NCBI GenBank assembly: GCA_023388355.1
Contig: JAEWGI010000048.1
Span: 1 to 58,890, forward strand
Origin: Pseudomonadota bacterium
GTDB lineage: Bacteria; Pseudomonadota; Gammaproteobacteria; Xanthomonadales; Xanthomonadaceae
Direction: 5' to 3'
Length of the DNA: 58,890 nt
Positions within the stretch are counted from its first letter, which is position 1, and each line of letters starts with the position of its first letter. This document shows positions 35,791 to 49,321 of this stretch, one piece after another. Under the pieces are notes generated by a model. It made no database searches. It worked only from the letters and a program-made list of their open reading frames with translations, and was not told the DNA's origin. Made by a program: the position numbers and the translations under genes.

Positions 35791-36204
35791 TCAGCGGCAG
35801 GCGAGTGCGGCCGCGACCACCCCGGCGGCGAGCCAGGCCAGGTCGGCGACGCCGTTGGCCTGGTGCACCAGCTGCCAGCCGAATCCCGGCCCCAGCTTGA
35901 GCATCGATTCCCAGGGCAGCAGGCCCATGTAGCGGCCAAGCCAGGCCGCGACCAGGACCCAGTTCGCGGCCACGACCGCCAGCAGCGTCGCAAGCACCCC
36001 GCAGGCGGCGCGCAGCGCACCGGGCCGCATCCGCAACAGCCGCACCACCAGCGCCGCATCGGCGGCCACGACCAGCGCCATCCAGCTGCTCTGGCGGTCG
36101 ATCGCCATCGCCAGCAGCACCCAGGCCGCGGCGACGCCGAGGCTGGCCAGCAGGAGCACGCCGGCGGCGAAGGCGAAGGGGGCAGGGGGGCGCTGTTGCG
36201 GCAT
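35791..36204 (-). CDS. Small membrane protein of unknown function
   Basis: 137 residues with four hydrophobic segments: APFAFAAGVLLLASLGVAAAWVLLAMAI, MALVVAADAALVVRLL, ACGVLATLLAVVAANWVLVAAWL and GVADLAWLAAGVVAAALACR, with a conserved-looking loop GRYMGLLPWESMLKLGPGFGWQLVHQAN. No motif that I recognise. The start at 36204 (MPQQRPPAPF) was chosen as the first ATG before the first membrane segment; the frame is open further upstream. It is divergent from sufT. Confidence 0.65.
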   Translation of the reverse strand: MPQQRPPAPFAFAAGVLLLASLGVAAAWVLLAMAIDRQSSWMALVVAADAALVVRLLRMRPGALRAACGVLATLLAVVAANWVLVAAWLGRYMGLLPWESMLKLGPGFGWQLVHQANGVADLAWLAAGVVAAALACR

Positions 36205-36302
36205 GCGGCGGGCAGTGTTGCAGGGGGCCGCACAGGATACCGGTGCGGCGGCGGTAGAATGACGTGCTTGCACGATGCAGCGTCGTCCCCACTTCCATCC
36301 AT

Positions 36303-36854
36303 ATGTACTCCCGCAGCAGCGAACCGGTGCGCTTCGAGCGCGATTGCCAGGCCGTCCTGGTCCCACAGGGCGATGACGTGACCCTGCCTGCGGGCACCGT
36401 CGGCTACATCACCCAGGCGCTGGGCGGAAGCTGGACGGTGTTCGTGGAAGGCAACCTGTTCCGCATCGCCGGCAAGGACGGCGACGCGATCGGCAAGGAG
36501 CCGCCCGAGCCGCTGGCGCTGGCGGACGGGGCCGACGACGCGGCGGTCGAGCAGCTGGTGTGGAAGCAGCTGCGGACCTGCTTCGACCCCGAGATTCCGA
36601 TCAACGTGGTCGACCTGGGCCTGGTGTACGAGGCGGCGCTGCGGCGGCTCGACGACGGCAACCGCGCGGTCGACGTGAAGATGACCCTGACCGCCCCCGG
36701 CTGCGGCATGGGCGAGATCCTGGTCGAGGACGTGCGCAGCAAGCTCGAGCTGATCCCGACCATCGTCGAAGCCGACGTCGAGCTGGTGTTCGACCCGCCG
36801 TGGAACCAGAGCATGATGTCCGAGGCGGCGCGCCTCGAAACCGGCATGCTGTAA
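36303..36854 (+). CDS. sufT: Putative Fe-S cluster assembly protein SufT (MIP18/DUF59 family)
   Basis: 183 residues: an N-terminal SufT-specific region (RDCQAVLVPQGDDVTLPAGTVGYITQALGGSWTVFVEGNLFRI) followed by a MIP18/PaaD-type domain with WKQLRTCFDPEIPINVVDLGLVY, VKMTLTAPGCGMGEILVEDV and VFDPPWNQSMMSEAARLETGM. SufT proteins help maturation of Fe-S proteins. The ATG at 36303 is used; a TTG at 36264 is in frame. No other suf genes are in the window. Confidence 0.92.
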   Translation: MYSRSSEPVRFERDCQAVLVPQGDDVTLPAGTVGYITQALGGSWTVFVEGNLFRIAGKDGDAIGKEPPEPLALADGADDAAVEQLVWKQLRTCFDPEIPINVVDLGLVYEAALRRLDDGNRAVDVKMTLTAPGCGMGEILVEDVRSKLELIPTIVEADVELVFDPPWNQSMMSEAARLETGML

Positions 36855-36967
36855 AGCAGCAGACAGCGCACGACAATCTGGAATCGTGACCCAGATCTCG
36901 ATTTCACATGCAACTATTCCTCTGGAGCCCGTTGCGGGCCGATTCAGTGGTCGTGTAGCGTCAGTTT

Positions 36968-37015
36968 GCGGACGGTTGTGTCAGTCCGCATTCATGTCGA
37001 ATGACGCGAGACACA
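36968..37015. promoter_or_regulatory. Overlapping inverted repeats upstream of the S8 protease gene
   Basis: Three nested palindromes occur in the 250-base gap: GCGGAC (36968-36973) with GTCCGC (36984-36989); TGTGTC (36977-36982) with GACACA (37010-37015); ATTC (36990-36993) with GAAT (36999-37002). The first two would be mutually exclusive as RNA hairpins. They may be operator or leader structures; no known binding motif is recognised. Confidence 0.3.
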
Positions 37016-37107
37016 GGGATGTTCCACGCGTGACCAGCCCCCCGTCCCGTGCCGGCCGGCCCTTCGCCGCCCAGGCGGCAGCTCCGTTTTCCGGGGGTAG
37101 GTTTCCG

Positions 37108-39513
37108 ATGTCCAGCATGTCCACTCGCCGCATGCACCCGCATGCGCTCGCGATCGCCACCGCGCTCGCGCTGTCCACCCTGGCCGCGGCACCGGCGCTT
37201 GCCGGCCGCGCCGACCTCGACGGCCTGCAGTCGGCAGGCTCCTTCGACCAGTTCATCGTCAAATATCGCGCAGGTGCGCCCGAACGCACCGATGCCGCGC
37301 TGCGCGCGCGCGGACTCGACGCCGTTGCGCGCAGCGTGACGGTGCGCTCGCAGGCCCTGCGCTCGACCGGCGCGCAGGCGGGCGCGCTGCGCATCGCCCA
37401 CCAGCGGCGGCTGGCGATGGGTGCCGACGTCATCCGCGTCGACCGCAGCCTCGACCGGGTCGACTCCGAAACCCTGATGCGCCAGCTGGCCGCCGACCCG
37501 AGCGTCGAGTACGTCGAGGTCGACAGGATCAACCGGCCGCTGCTCACGCCCAACGATCCGCGCTACGCGGCGCAGTGGCACTACCACGAGGCCACCGGCG
37601 GGTTGAACCTGCCCGCGGCCTGGGACAAGTCGACCGGCAGCGGCGTGGTGGTGGCGGTGCTCGACACCGGCATCGTCAGCCACAGCGACCTCGACGCCAA
37701 CCGCCTGCCCGGATACGACTTCATCGCCAACACCGGCGTCGCAGGCGACGGCAACGGCCGCGACAGCGACCCCAGCGACCCGGGCGACTACTACGGCGGC
37801 TATGCCTCGAGCTGGCACGGCAGCCACGTGGCCGGCACCGTGGCCGCGGCCACCAACAACGCCAACGGCGGCGCCGGGGTCGCGTTCAGCGCAAAGATCG
37901 TGCCGGTGCGCGTCCTCGGGCGCGGCGGCGGCTACGATTCGGACATCCTCGACGCGATCGCATGGGCTTCGGGCGGCAGCGTGACCGGCGTGCCGGCCAA
38001 CGCCAATCCGGCCGAGGTGATCAACCTCAGCCTGGGCGGCGAGGGTTCGTGCTCGGCGTCGTGGCAGAGCGTGATCAACGCGGCGGTCAACCGCGGCACC
38101 ACGCTCGTCATTGCCGCCGGCAACGACAACGCCAACGTCTCGGCGTATTCGCCCGGCAACTGCGCCAACGTGGTTTCGGTCGCGGCCAACGATCGCCAGG
38201 GCAACCGCGCCTGGTATTCCAACTACGGCAGCCTGATCGACGTCACCGCGCCGGGCGGCGAGACCTGCGTCCCGAACGCGAGCAATACCGCCTGCAGTTC
38301 GACCGGAACCCCGTCCGAGGGCGTGTGGTCGACCGTCAACGCCGGATCCACCACGCCCACCAGCGAATCCTACGCCTCTTTCCAGGGCACTTCGATGGCG
38401 GCACCGCACGTGGCCGGCGTGGTCGCGCTGATGCAGGCGGTGGCGCCGACGCCACTGACGCCGGCGGATGTGGAGACCATCCTCAAGCAGACCGCGCGCC
38501 CGCTGCCCGGCAACTGCAGCGGCGGCTGCGGAGCCGGCATCGTCGACGCCGATGCGGCGGTCGTCGCGGCCATGGGCGGCACCGGCCCGGGCAACAGCCC
38601 GCCGACGGCGAACTTCACCGCGTCGGCCAGCGGCCTGACGGTGCAGTTCACCGACACCTCCAGCGACAGCGACGGCAGCATCGCCTCGCGCAGCTGGAGC
38701 TTCGGCGACGGCACCAGCTCGACCGCGACCAGTCCGTCTAAGACGTACTCCGCGGCGGGCAGCTACACGGTGTCGCTGACCGTGACCGACGACGATGGCG
38801 CCAGCAATACCCGCACCCAGACGGTGACGGTGAGCTCGGGTGGCGGCAGCGTGCTGCAGAACGGGGTGCCGGTGACTGGCGTGTCAGGCGCAGCGGGAAG
38901 CACCCGCTACTGGACCATCGACGTCCCCGCAGGCGCCAGCAACCTGGTGGTCGCCACTTCGGGCGGCAGCGGCGACGCCGACCTGTACGTGCGCCGCGGC
39001 TCGGCGCCGACGACCTCCAGCTACGACTGCAGGCCCTATCGTGCCGGCAACAGCGAGTCGTGCTCGTTCGCGTCGCCGCAGTCCGGCACCTGGCACGTGA
39101 TGGTGCGCGGCTACTCGGCGTTCTCGGGGGTCACGCTCACCGCTTCGTACGCGACCGGCGGTAGCGGGGGCACCCAGACCTACAGCAACAATACCGACTA
39201 CCAGATCCGGGACAACGCCACGGTCGAAAGTACGATCGCGGTGTCCGGACGCAGCGGCAACGCCCCGGCGAGCACCCCGGTGGCGGTCGACATCCGCCAT
39301 ACCTACCGGGCCGACCTGAAGGTGGACCTGGTGGCGCCCGACGGCAGTGTCTACGTGCTGCACAACCGCAGCGGCGGCAGCGCCGACAACATCATCGGCA
39401 CCTACACCGTGAACCTCTCCAGCGAGCCGCGCAACGGCAGCTGGCGGCTGCGGGTCAACGACAACTGGTCCGGCGACACCGGCTACATCAACAGCTGGAG
39501 CATCACCTTCTGA
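37108..39513 (+). CDS. Secreted subtilisin-like serine protease (S8) with PKD, PPC and P domains
   Basis: 801-residue preproenzyme. Signal peptide (residues 1-32, ending PALA); propeptide with an I9-like fold (FDQFIVKYRAG ... HQRRLAMGADVIRVDRSLD ... DPSVEYVEVDRINRP); S8 catalytic domain with Asp186 (VLDTGI), His237 (WHGSHVAGTVAA) and Ser429 (GTSMAAPHVAGV); PKD repeat (~residues 495-575); PPC domain (~590-690, DADLYVRRGSAPTTSSYDC); and a C-terminal proprotein-convertase P domain (~705-801). Such Lysobacter/xanthomonad enzymes are type II-secreted extracellular proteases. A rho-independent terminator follows. Start ATG 37108 is the first giving a signal peptide at the terminus. Confidence 0.95.
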   Translation: MSSMSTRRMHPHALAIATALALSTLAAAPALAGRADLDGLQSAGSFDQFIVKYRAGAPERTDAALRARGLDAVARSVTVRSQALRSTGAQAGALRIAHQRRLAMGADVIRVDRSLDRVDSETLMRQLAADPSVEYVEVDRINRPLLTPNDPRYAAQWHYHEATGGLNLPAAWDKSTGSGVVVAVLDTGIVSHSDLDANRLPGYDFIANTGVAGDGNGRDSDPSDPGDYYGGYASSWHGSHVAGTVAAATNNANGGAGVAFSAKIVPVRVLGRGGGYDSDILDAIAWASGGSVTGVPANANPAEVINLSLGGEGSCSASWQSVINAAVNRGTTLVIAAGNDNANVSAYSPGNCANVVSVAANDRQGNRAWYSNYGSLIDVTAPGGETCVPNASNTACSSTGTPSEGVWSTVNAGSTTPTSESYASFQGTSMAAPHVAGVVALMQAVAPTPLTPADVETILKQTARPLPGNCSGGCGAGIVDADAAVVAAMGGTGPGNSPPTANFTASASGLTVQFTDTSSDSDGSIASRSWSFGDGTSSTATSPSKTYSAAGSYTVSLTVTDDDGASNTRTQTVTVSSGGGSVLQNGVPVTGVSGAAGSTRYWTIDVPAGASNLVVATSGGSGDADLYVRRGSAPTTSSYDCRPYRAGNSESCSFASPQSGTWHVMVRGYSAFSGVTLTASYATGGSGGTQTYSNNTDYQIRDNATVESTIAVSGRSGNAPASTPVAVDIRHTYRADLKVDLVAPDGSVYVLHNRSGGSADNIIGTYTVNLSSEPRNGSWRLRVNDNWSGDTGYINSWSITF

Positions 39514-39545
39514 TGCGCACCCGGAACGCCAGCGCAATGCGATGA

Positions 39546-41951
<2,406 letters not shown>

Positions 41952-41976
41952 GTGGGCAATGAGCACGGGCGAGACC

Positions 41977-42009
41977 GCGTACGGCCCCGGGTGTCCCGGG
42001 GCCGCACGC
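41977..42009. other. Strong GC hairpin after the S1 protease
   Basis: GCGT-a-CGGCCCCGGG, loop tgt, CCCGGGGCCG-c-ACGC: a 14-bp stem with a single A-C mismatch. No T-tract follows, so it is not a standard terminator; it may protect the protease mRNA 3' end or reduce read-through into the next gene. Confidence 0.45.
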
Positions 42010-42081
42010 GTTCACCGCCGGGCAACGCGCCGTGCGCCAGCATGGGCGCAACGTTCCGGAAACGGCCCGGAGGATGCGCGC

Positions 42082-42531
42082 ATGCGCCAGTCCATGTTCC
42101 ACCGCCCGGCCCGGCTGGCGCGGATGCTGGCGTTCGCCGGCCTGCTGCTGGCAGGCTGCGCGGTCGCCACGGGAGAAGTGCAGATGCCGGACGCACCGGC
42201 CACCGCGATCGAACTGCCCGGCGACGGGCGGTTCCAGCGCTTCATCGTCCACTATCGCGCCGACAGCGCCCCGGGCCGCGACCCGGCGCAGGTGCACGCA
42301 CGCCTGCAGCGCACGGCCGCCGCGGCGGATCTCGCGCCGGACCCGGTGCTGTCGTGGCAGCGCCGGCTGGCGGTGGGCGCGGACCTGTTCCTGGTCGACC
42401 GGCCGCTGGACCGCGCGGACGCCACGCGCCTGATGCAGGCCTTCGCGGATGATCCGCAGGTCGAGTCGATCGAGGTCGACCGCATGCTCGGCATCGACCC
42501 TCCGGCGACGATGCGCATGCGCGAACGCTGA
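42082..42531 (+). CDS. Lipoprotein resembling an isolated subtilase propeptide (I9-like)
   Basis: 149 residues with a lipoprotein signal (MLAFAGLLLAGC). The mature part, FQRFIVHYRADSAPG ... WQRRLAVGADLFLVDRPLDR ... ADDPQVESIEVDRMLGIDPP, aligns along its length with the propeptide of the S8 protease at 37108 (FDQFIVKYRAG, HQRRLAMGADVIRVDRSLD, DPSVEYVEVDR) and stops where the catalytic domain would begin. It is therefore a free-standing, membrane-anchored propeptide-like protein, plausibly a protease inhibitor or folding helper. It is 130 bases downstream of the S1 protease. An upstream in-frame ATG at 41959 would destroy the lipoprotein signal position. Confidence 0.82.
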   Translation: MRQSMFHRPARLARMLAFAGLLLAGCAVATGEVQMPDAPATAIELPGDGRFQRFIVHYRADSAPGRDPAQVHARLQRTAAAADLAPDPVLSWQRRLAVGADLFLVDRPLDRADATRLMQAFADDPQVESIEVDRMLGIDPPATMRMRER

Positions 42532-42541
42532 GCGGCGTGCC

Positions 42542-43033
42542 TCAGTCGAGCGGTTCGAAGCGGTTGGCGTCGACGTTCTTGCGCACCCGGGCCGGATCCC
42601 AGATGCGCCCGTTCATCGCGATGTAGGTCCCCGGCGGCAGGGTCTGCACCGCGCCGACCGCGGTACCGATGTTGAACTCGGCGTCCGAGCCGCGAAAGCG
42701 CGCCGGGCTCAGCGCGCCGGTCAGCACGATGGTCTTGTCCGCGACCGTCGCCAGCACCTTGGCCGTCTCCACCATCGAATCGGTGCCGTGGGTAACCAGC
42801 ACGTGGCGGGTGGACTGGGCCGCGATCGTGGCTCGCACCAGCTCGCGGTCGTCGTCGTCCAGGTGCAGCGAATCCTTGCGCAGGATCGGGATCACGCGGA
42901 AGCGGAACGCCACGCCCAGCTCGGCCAGCATGCGCCCGATCTGCGGATCGCCGATCTGGTAGTCGGATTTGTCGTCGAAGTAGATCTTGTCGATGGTTCC
43001 GCCGGTGGTGACGATCAGCAGTTCTTCCATCAT
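42542..43033 (-). CDS. Asparaginase-domain protein, single (N-terminal) domain
   Basis: 163 residues, about half the length of L-asparaginases. It has the first catalytic Thr motif ILVTTGGTID-like (LLIVTTGGTIDK) and the second motif VLVTHGTDSMVETA with the conserved Thr-Asp pair, and TIVLTGALSP, but it ends after GTYIAMNGRIWDP, before the C-terminal domain that completes the active site in classical enzymes. Such short proteins are common in xanthomonads; activity is not established. A second ATG (43030) has slightly better spacing to GGGAG. Confidence 0.85.
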   Translation of the reverse strand: MMEELLIVTTGGTIDKIYFDDKSDYQIGDPQIGRMLAELGVAFRFRVIPILRKDSLHLDDDDRELVRATIAAQSTRHVLVTHGTDSMVETAKVLATVADKTIVLTGALSPARFRGSDAEFNIGTAVGAVQTLPPGTYIAMNGRIWDPARVRKNVDANRFEPLD

Positions 43034-43106
43034 CGGGCTCCCGTGGCCGGGTGCGCGGGCCCGCCATCGACATGGTGCGCGGCGCGCGCGGGGCGGGGCG
43101 CGATGC

Positions 43107-43450
43107 TCATTTCCTGCGCCCGAAGCGCGCGCGCAGCCCCGGCCAGCTGGAGGCGAACACCAGCGCCACCGACAGCACGGTGGCGGCCAGCGCGAAACCG
43201 CGCTGCGACGGCTCCGACCAGGCGATCATCACCGCGTGGCAGAACAGCAGCAGGCTCAGCACGCCGGCCCAGAACGGCGCCTTCGCCCTGCCCAGCGCAA
43301 CGCCCGCAAGCAGCAGCACGACCGGCAGCACGAACACCAGCAGCGCGGCCACGAAATGACGGTCGCCGGCAAACCAGGCCAGGTAGAGCGCGGCGACCGC
43401 GGCCAGCACCACGCACAGCGCCGGTCGCGACGGGTGCGGGGTCGCCGGCA

Positions 43451-43451
<1 letters not shown>
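43107..43451 (-). CDS. DUF2069 small membrane protein
   Basis: 114 residues with four hydrophobic stretches (ALCVVLAAVAALYLAWFAG, FVAALLVFVLPVVLLLAGVAL, FWAGVLSLLLFCHAVMIAWS, FALAATVLSVALVFASSW). The FCHAVMIAWSEP segment and size match the DUF2069 family of gammaproteobacteria, usually found next to wrbA as here. Function unknown. Its ATG overlaps the wrbA stop by one base at 43451. Confidence 0.85.
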
Positions 43452-46022
<2,571 letters not shown>

Positions 46023-46023
<1 letters not shown>

Positions 46024-46319
46024 TGCCGGCCGCGCGGTTCCGCGTCGACGGGCGGGTGCAGGACGTGGGCTTCCGCGCCGCGACCCGGGCCGAAGCGCGC
46101 GCGCTGGATCTGCGCGGGCACGCGCGCAACCTGGCCGATGGCGGGGTGGACGTGCTTGCCGTGGGCGAGGCGCGCGCGATCGACGTGCTGGCGCAGTGGC
46201 TGGAAGACGGTCCGCCCGCGGCGCGGGTGGACCGGGTGGCGCGGACCGATCTCGACGAGCCGGTGCCCGCGCCCGCGGACTTCGACATCCTCCGCGACCA
46301 GGGAAGGGCCGGACGATAG
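46023..46319 (+). CDS. acyP: Acylphosphatase
   Basis: 98 residues. The phosphate-binding loop with catalytic Arg is GRVQDVGFRAATRAEARAL, and the catalytic Asn is in RGHARNLADGGVDVLAVGE. These are the standard acylphosphatase residues for hydrolysis of carboxyl-phosphate bonds. Last gene of the yihY-tlpA-like-acyP unit; it starts within the stop codon of the thioredoxin-like gene. Confidence 0.93.
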
Positions 46320-46332
46320 CCGGGCGGTCGCG

Positions 46333-46767
46333 CTACCGCGGCGCGTCCGCATCCTCGTACAGGCGCCGCGCGCGTTCGGCCTGCTCCGCATCCAGCGGCG
46401 GCGGACGCGCCTCGGCGCCCACGATCTGGTTCCGGTATCCGGGAATCCGCCGGATGGCCTTGGCCGTCGCCATGATCGCCGTGTCGATCGCGATCTGCAC
46501 GTAGCCGCCGCGCATGCCCACCTCCTCCAGGCTGGGCGGTTCGTCCCAGCGGCGCGAGAACACCGTGCCCTCGGCCTCGACCGGATTGTCGAACGCGAAC
46601 GGATCGCGCGGCGGGCGCTGCCCGAGCACCCGCACCGGGTCCAGTTCGGTGGCGGGGCTGGCGGCGGCCGCGTCGGCCCCGCCCGCATCCTCGGCGACGG
46701 CGGGCACCTGCGCCGCGGTCGCCAGCGGCACACCGCAGAGCACCAGCAGCAGCGCGTGGCGTCGCAT
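46333..46767 (-). CDS. Hypothetical exported protein
   Basis: 144 residues with a signal peptide (HALLLVLCGVPLATAAQV), an acidic/Ala-rich segment, then LDPVRVLGQRPPRDPFAFDNPVEAEGTVFSRRWDEPPSLEEVGMRGGYVQIAIDTAIMATAKAIRRIPGYRNQIV spread over its centre and a charged C-terminal helix (DAEQAERARRLYEDAD). I do not recognise a family beyond xanthomonad-type conserved hypotheticals. Its ATG overlaps the ppk2 stop by one base at 46767, so it is probably translated with ppk2. Confidence 0.7.
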   Translation of the reverse strand: MRRHALLLVLCGVPLATAAQVPAVAEDAGGADAAAASPATELDPVRVLGQRPPRDPFAFDNPVEAEGTVFSRRWDEPPSLEEVGMRGGYVQIAIDTAIMATAKAIRRIPGYRNQIVGAEARPPPLDAEQAERARRLYEDADAPR

Positions 46768-47552
46768 CAGGCGCCGAAGGGCTTGAGCGGTTCGAGCACG
46801 CCGTAGCGCTCCTTCGCCGGCTTGCCCGGAAGTGGCGGCAGGTCGATGTCCGGCGGCGGCACGTGGGTATCCGGCAGGCGGTCGAGCAGGTCGCGGATCA
46901 GGGTCAGGCGGCCGCGCCGCTGGTCGTTGAAGTCGACCAGGGTCCAGGGCGCGTGCTTCGTGTGCGTGGCCTCGAGCATGGCTTCGCGGGCGCGGGTGTA
47001 GTCGTCGTAGCGCAGGCGCGCCCCGGCGTCGACCGGGGACAGCTTCCAGCGCTTGAGCGGGTCGTTGAGGCGTTCGGCGAAGCGCTCTTCCTGCTGCGCC
47101 TGGTCGCAGCACAGCCAGTACTTGAACAGCACGATGCCGTCGTCGACCAGCTGCTGCTCGAAGACCGGCGCCTGCTTCAGGAAGGCCTCGACCTGGGCGT
47201 CGGTGGCGAAACCCATCACCTTCTCCACGCCGGCGCGGTTGTACCAGCTGCGGTCGAACAGCGCGATCTCGCCGCCGGCGGGCAGGTGCGGCACATAGCG
47301 CTGGAAATACCACTGCGTGCCCTCGCGCTCGCCCGGCTTGGGCAGCGCCACCACGCGGCACAGGCGTGGATTGAGCCGGTCGGAGATCGCGCCGATCGCG
47401 CCGCCCTTGCCGGCGGTGTCACGGCCCTCGAAGATCACCAGCAGGCGCTTGCCGGCATGCCGGAGCCAGCGCGACATCGCCACCAGTTCGACCTGCAGCG
47501 GTTCCAGCAGGTCCTCGTATTCCTTGCGCTTGAGCGGCTTCATCGGTTCCAT
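46767..47552 (-). CDS. ppk2: Polyphosphate kinase 2 family protein
   Basis: 261-residue PPK2, a P-loop kinase that moves phosphate between polyphosphate and nucleotides. Walker A is [13 protein letters not shown], Walker B region [14 protein letters not shown], and the lid [23 protein letters not shown]; the tail [40 protein letters not shown] is split over the conserved C-terminus. Length suggests a single-domain (class I-like) enzyme. A second ATG at 47543 is an equally plausible start. Confidence 0.94.
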   Translation of the reverse strand: MEPMKPLKRKEYEDLLEPLQVELVAMSRWLRHAGKRLLVIFEGRDTAGKGGAIGAISDRLNPRLCRVVALPKPGEREGTQWYFQRYVPHLPAGGEIALFDRSWYNRAGVEKVMGFATDAQVEAFLKQAPVFEQQLVDDGIVLFKYWLCCDQAQQEERFAERLNDPLKRWKLSPVDAGARLRYDDYTRAREAMLEATHTKHAPWTLVDFNDQRRGRLTLIRDLLDRLPDTHVPPPDIDLPPLPGKPAKERYGVLEPLKPFGA

Positions 47553-47648
47553 CCGTCGGGGGCCTCGGCCGGCTGTCGCGTCGACCGGGCAATGGTCGTC
47601 ATTCCCGCCGCGGGGACGGCGTGCCGTCGCGCGGGACCGGGCAGATGC

Positions 47649-48173
47649 TCACGCCGGCTCTTTGAGCCTCGGTCGCAGCGTGGCGAGGTTGCAGGGGCGG
47701 GTGCGGGCATCGAGCTGGTCGCGGATGATCCGTTCCCAGGCGGTGCGGCAGGCCGACGTGGAGCCGGGCAGGGCGAACAGGAAGGTGCCGTTGGCCAGGC
47801 CGGCAAAGGCGCGCGACTGCAGCGCCGAGGTGCCGATCTCCTCGAACGAGAGTGCGCGGAACAGCTCGCCGAAGCCCGGCATCCGCTTGTCCAGCAGCGG
47901 CGCCAGCGCCTCGGGCGTGGAGTCGCGCCCGGTGAAGCCGGTGCCGCCGGTGACCAGGATGCCGTCGACCGCCGGATCGGCGATCCACTTCGACACCACC
48001 GCGCGCATCGCGTAGCGGTCGTCGGGCAGCAGCACGCGCTCGTGCAGGCGGTGGCCCCCGGCCTGGAGCGCGTCCACCAGGTAGTCGCCGGAGGCGTCCT
48101 GGGCCAGGGTGCGCGAGTCGGAGACGGTGAGGATGCACAGTCCCAGTGCGATGCTGCGGTCGGCTGCGGTCAT
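47649..48173 (-). CDS. moaB: Molybdenum cofactor biosynthesis protein B (MoaB/Mog family)
   Basis: 174 residues with the MoaB/MogA fold: [19 protein letters not shown], the MPT-binding [20 protein letters not shown], and [41 protein letters not shown] as separate conserved blocks ending in [14 protein letters not shown]. Mog-type proteins adenylylate molybdopterin; MoaB of gammaproteobacteria may have a different role. No other moa genes are nearby. Confidence 0.93.
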   Translation of the reverse strand: MTAADRSIALGLCILTVSDSRTLAQDASGDYLVDALQAGGHRLHERVLLPDDRYAMRAVVSKWIADPAVDGILVTGGTGFTGRDSTPEALAPLLDKRMPGFGELFRALSFEEIGTSALQSRAFAGLANGTFLFALPGSTSACRTAWERIIRDQLDARTRPCNLATLRPRLKEPA

Positions 48174-48232
48174 GGCACCAGCCTACCCGACGCGCCCGCG
48201 GGCGCAAGCGGCCGGCAGCGATCCGTGCGCAC

Positions 48233-49321
48233 TCATGCGCCCTCGTCCACCAGCCGCGCCAGCTCGTCGGCCTGGTGCTCGCGAGAGAGGCGTTCGACCA
48301 GCGCGTCGAGGCTGCCTTCGAGCACGTTGGGCAGGTCGTACAGGGTCAGGCCGTCGACGCGATGGTCGGTGATGCGGCCCTGCGGATAGTTGTAGGTGCG
48401 GATGCGCTGGCTGCGGTCGCCGCTGCCGACCTGCAGCTTGCGGGTTGCGGCGGTGGCGGCGGCGCGGCGTTCCGCCTCGGCTTCGGCCAGCGTGGCGCGC
48501 AGGCGCTTCATCGCCTTGTCGCGGTTGGCGTGCTGGCTGCGCTCGGTCTGCGACTCGACCACGATGCCGCTGGGCAGGTGGGTGATGCGGATCGCCGAGT
48601 CGGTCTTGTTGACGTGCTGGCCGCCGGCGCCGGACGAGCGGAAGGTGTCCACCCGCAGGTCGGCCGGATTGATCTCGACCGGTTCCCCTTCTTCTTCCAC
48701 CGGGATGATGGCCACGGTGGCTGCCGAGGTGTGGATGCGGCCCTGCGACTCGGTTTCCGGCACGCGCTGCACGCGGTGGGTGCCCGATTCGAACTTGAGC
48801 CTGGCGTAGGCGCCTTCGCCTTCCACCCGCGCGATCACCTCGCGAAAGCCCCCATGCTCGCCGGGGCTGGCCGACTCCACTTCCACCCGCCAGCCCTGGC
48901 GCTCGGCGTAGCGCGAATACATGCGCAGCAGGTCGCCGGCGAAAATCGCGGCCTCGTCGCCGCCGGTGCCGGCGCGGATCTCCAGGTAGATGCCGCCGTC
49001 GTCGCGCGCGTCGCGCGGGACCAGCAGCGCCATCAGGGTGTCGTCGAGCTCGGCCAGGCGCGCCTGGGCGGCGGCGATCTCCTCGTCGGCCAGGTCGCGC
49101 AGTTCCGGATCGTCGCGCATGTCGCCGGCCGCGGCCAGGTCGGCGCGGGCGCGGGCCTCGTCGGCCATCGCCTCGGCCAGCGGCGCGAGCTGCGAGAACT
49201 CGCGCGAGAGGCTGCGGAAGCGCGCCTGGTCGCCGGCCACCGCCGGATCGGCGAGCAGGCGTTCGAGTTCGTCGCGGCGTTCGGCCAGCGCCTCAAGCTT
49301 GCGGCGCAGGGTCGGCAGCAT
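48233..49321 (-). CDS. prfA: Peptide chain release factor 1
   Basis: 362-residue RF1. The stop-codon recognition tripeptide region lies in [23 protein letters not shown] (P-E-T for RF1), and the peptidyl-tRNA hydrolysis motif is GGQ in [14 protein letters not shown]- and C-terminal helices are complete. It overlaps hemA by 29 bases (49293-49321), as is common for hemA-prfA. The Gln of GGQ would be methylated by PrmC (23921-24784). Confidence 0.97.
   Translation of the reverse strand: MLPTLRRKLEALAERRDELERLLADPAVAGDQARFRSLSREFSQLAPLAEAMADEARARADLAAAGDMRDDPELRDLADEEIAAAQARLAELDDTLMALLVPRDARDDGGIYLEIRAGTGGDEAAIFAGDLLRMYSRYAERQGWRVEVESASPGEHGGFREVIARVEGEGAYARLKFESGTHRVQRVPETESQGRIHTSAATVAIIPVEEEGEPVEINPADLRVDTFRSSGAGGQHVNKTDSAIRITHLPSGIVVESQTERSQHANRDKAMKRLRATLAEAEAERRAAATAATRKLQVGSGDRSQRIRTYNYPQGRITDHRVDGLTLYDLPNVLEGSLDALVERLSREHQADELARLVDEGA

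Noticed and set aside
41959..42081. Longer start for the propeptide-like lipoprotein
   Set aside because: The ATG at 41959 would place the lipoprotein signal about 40 residues inside the protein and run through the strong hairpin.
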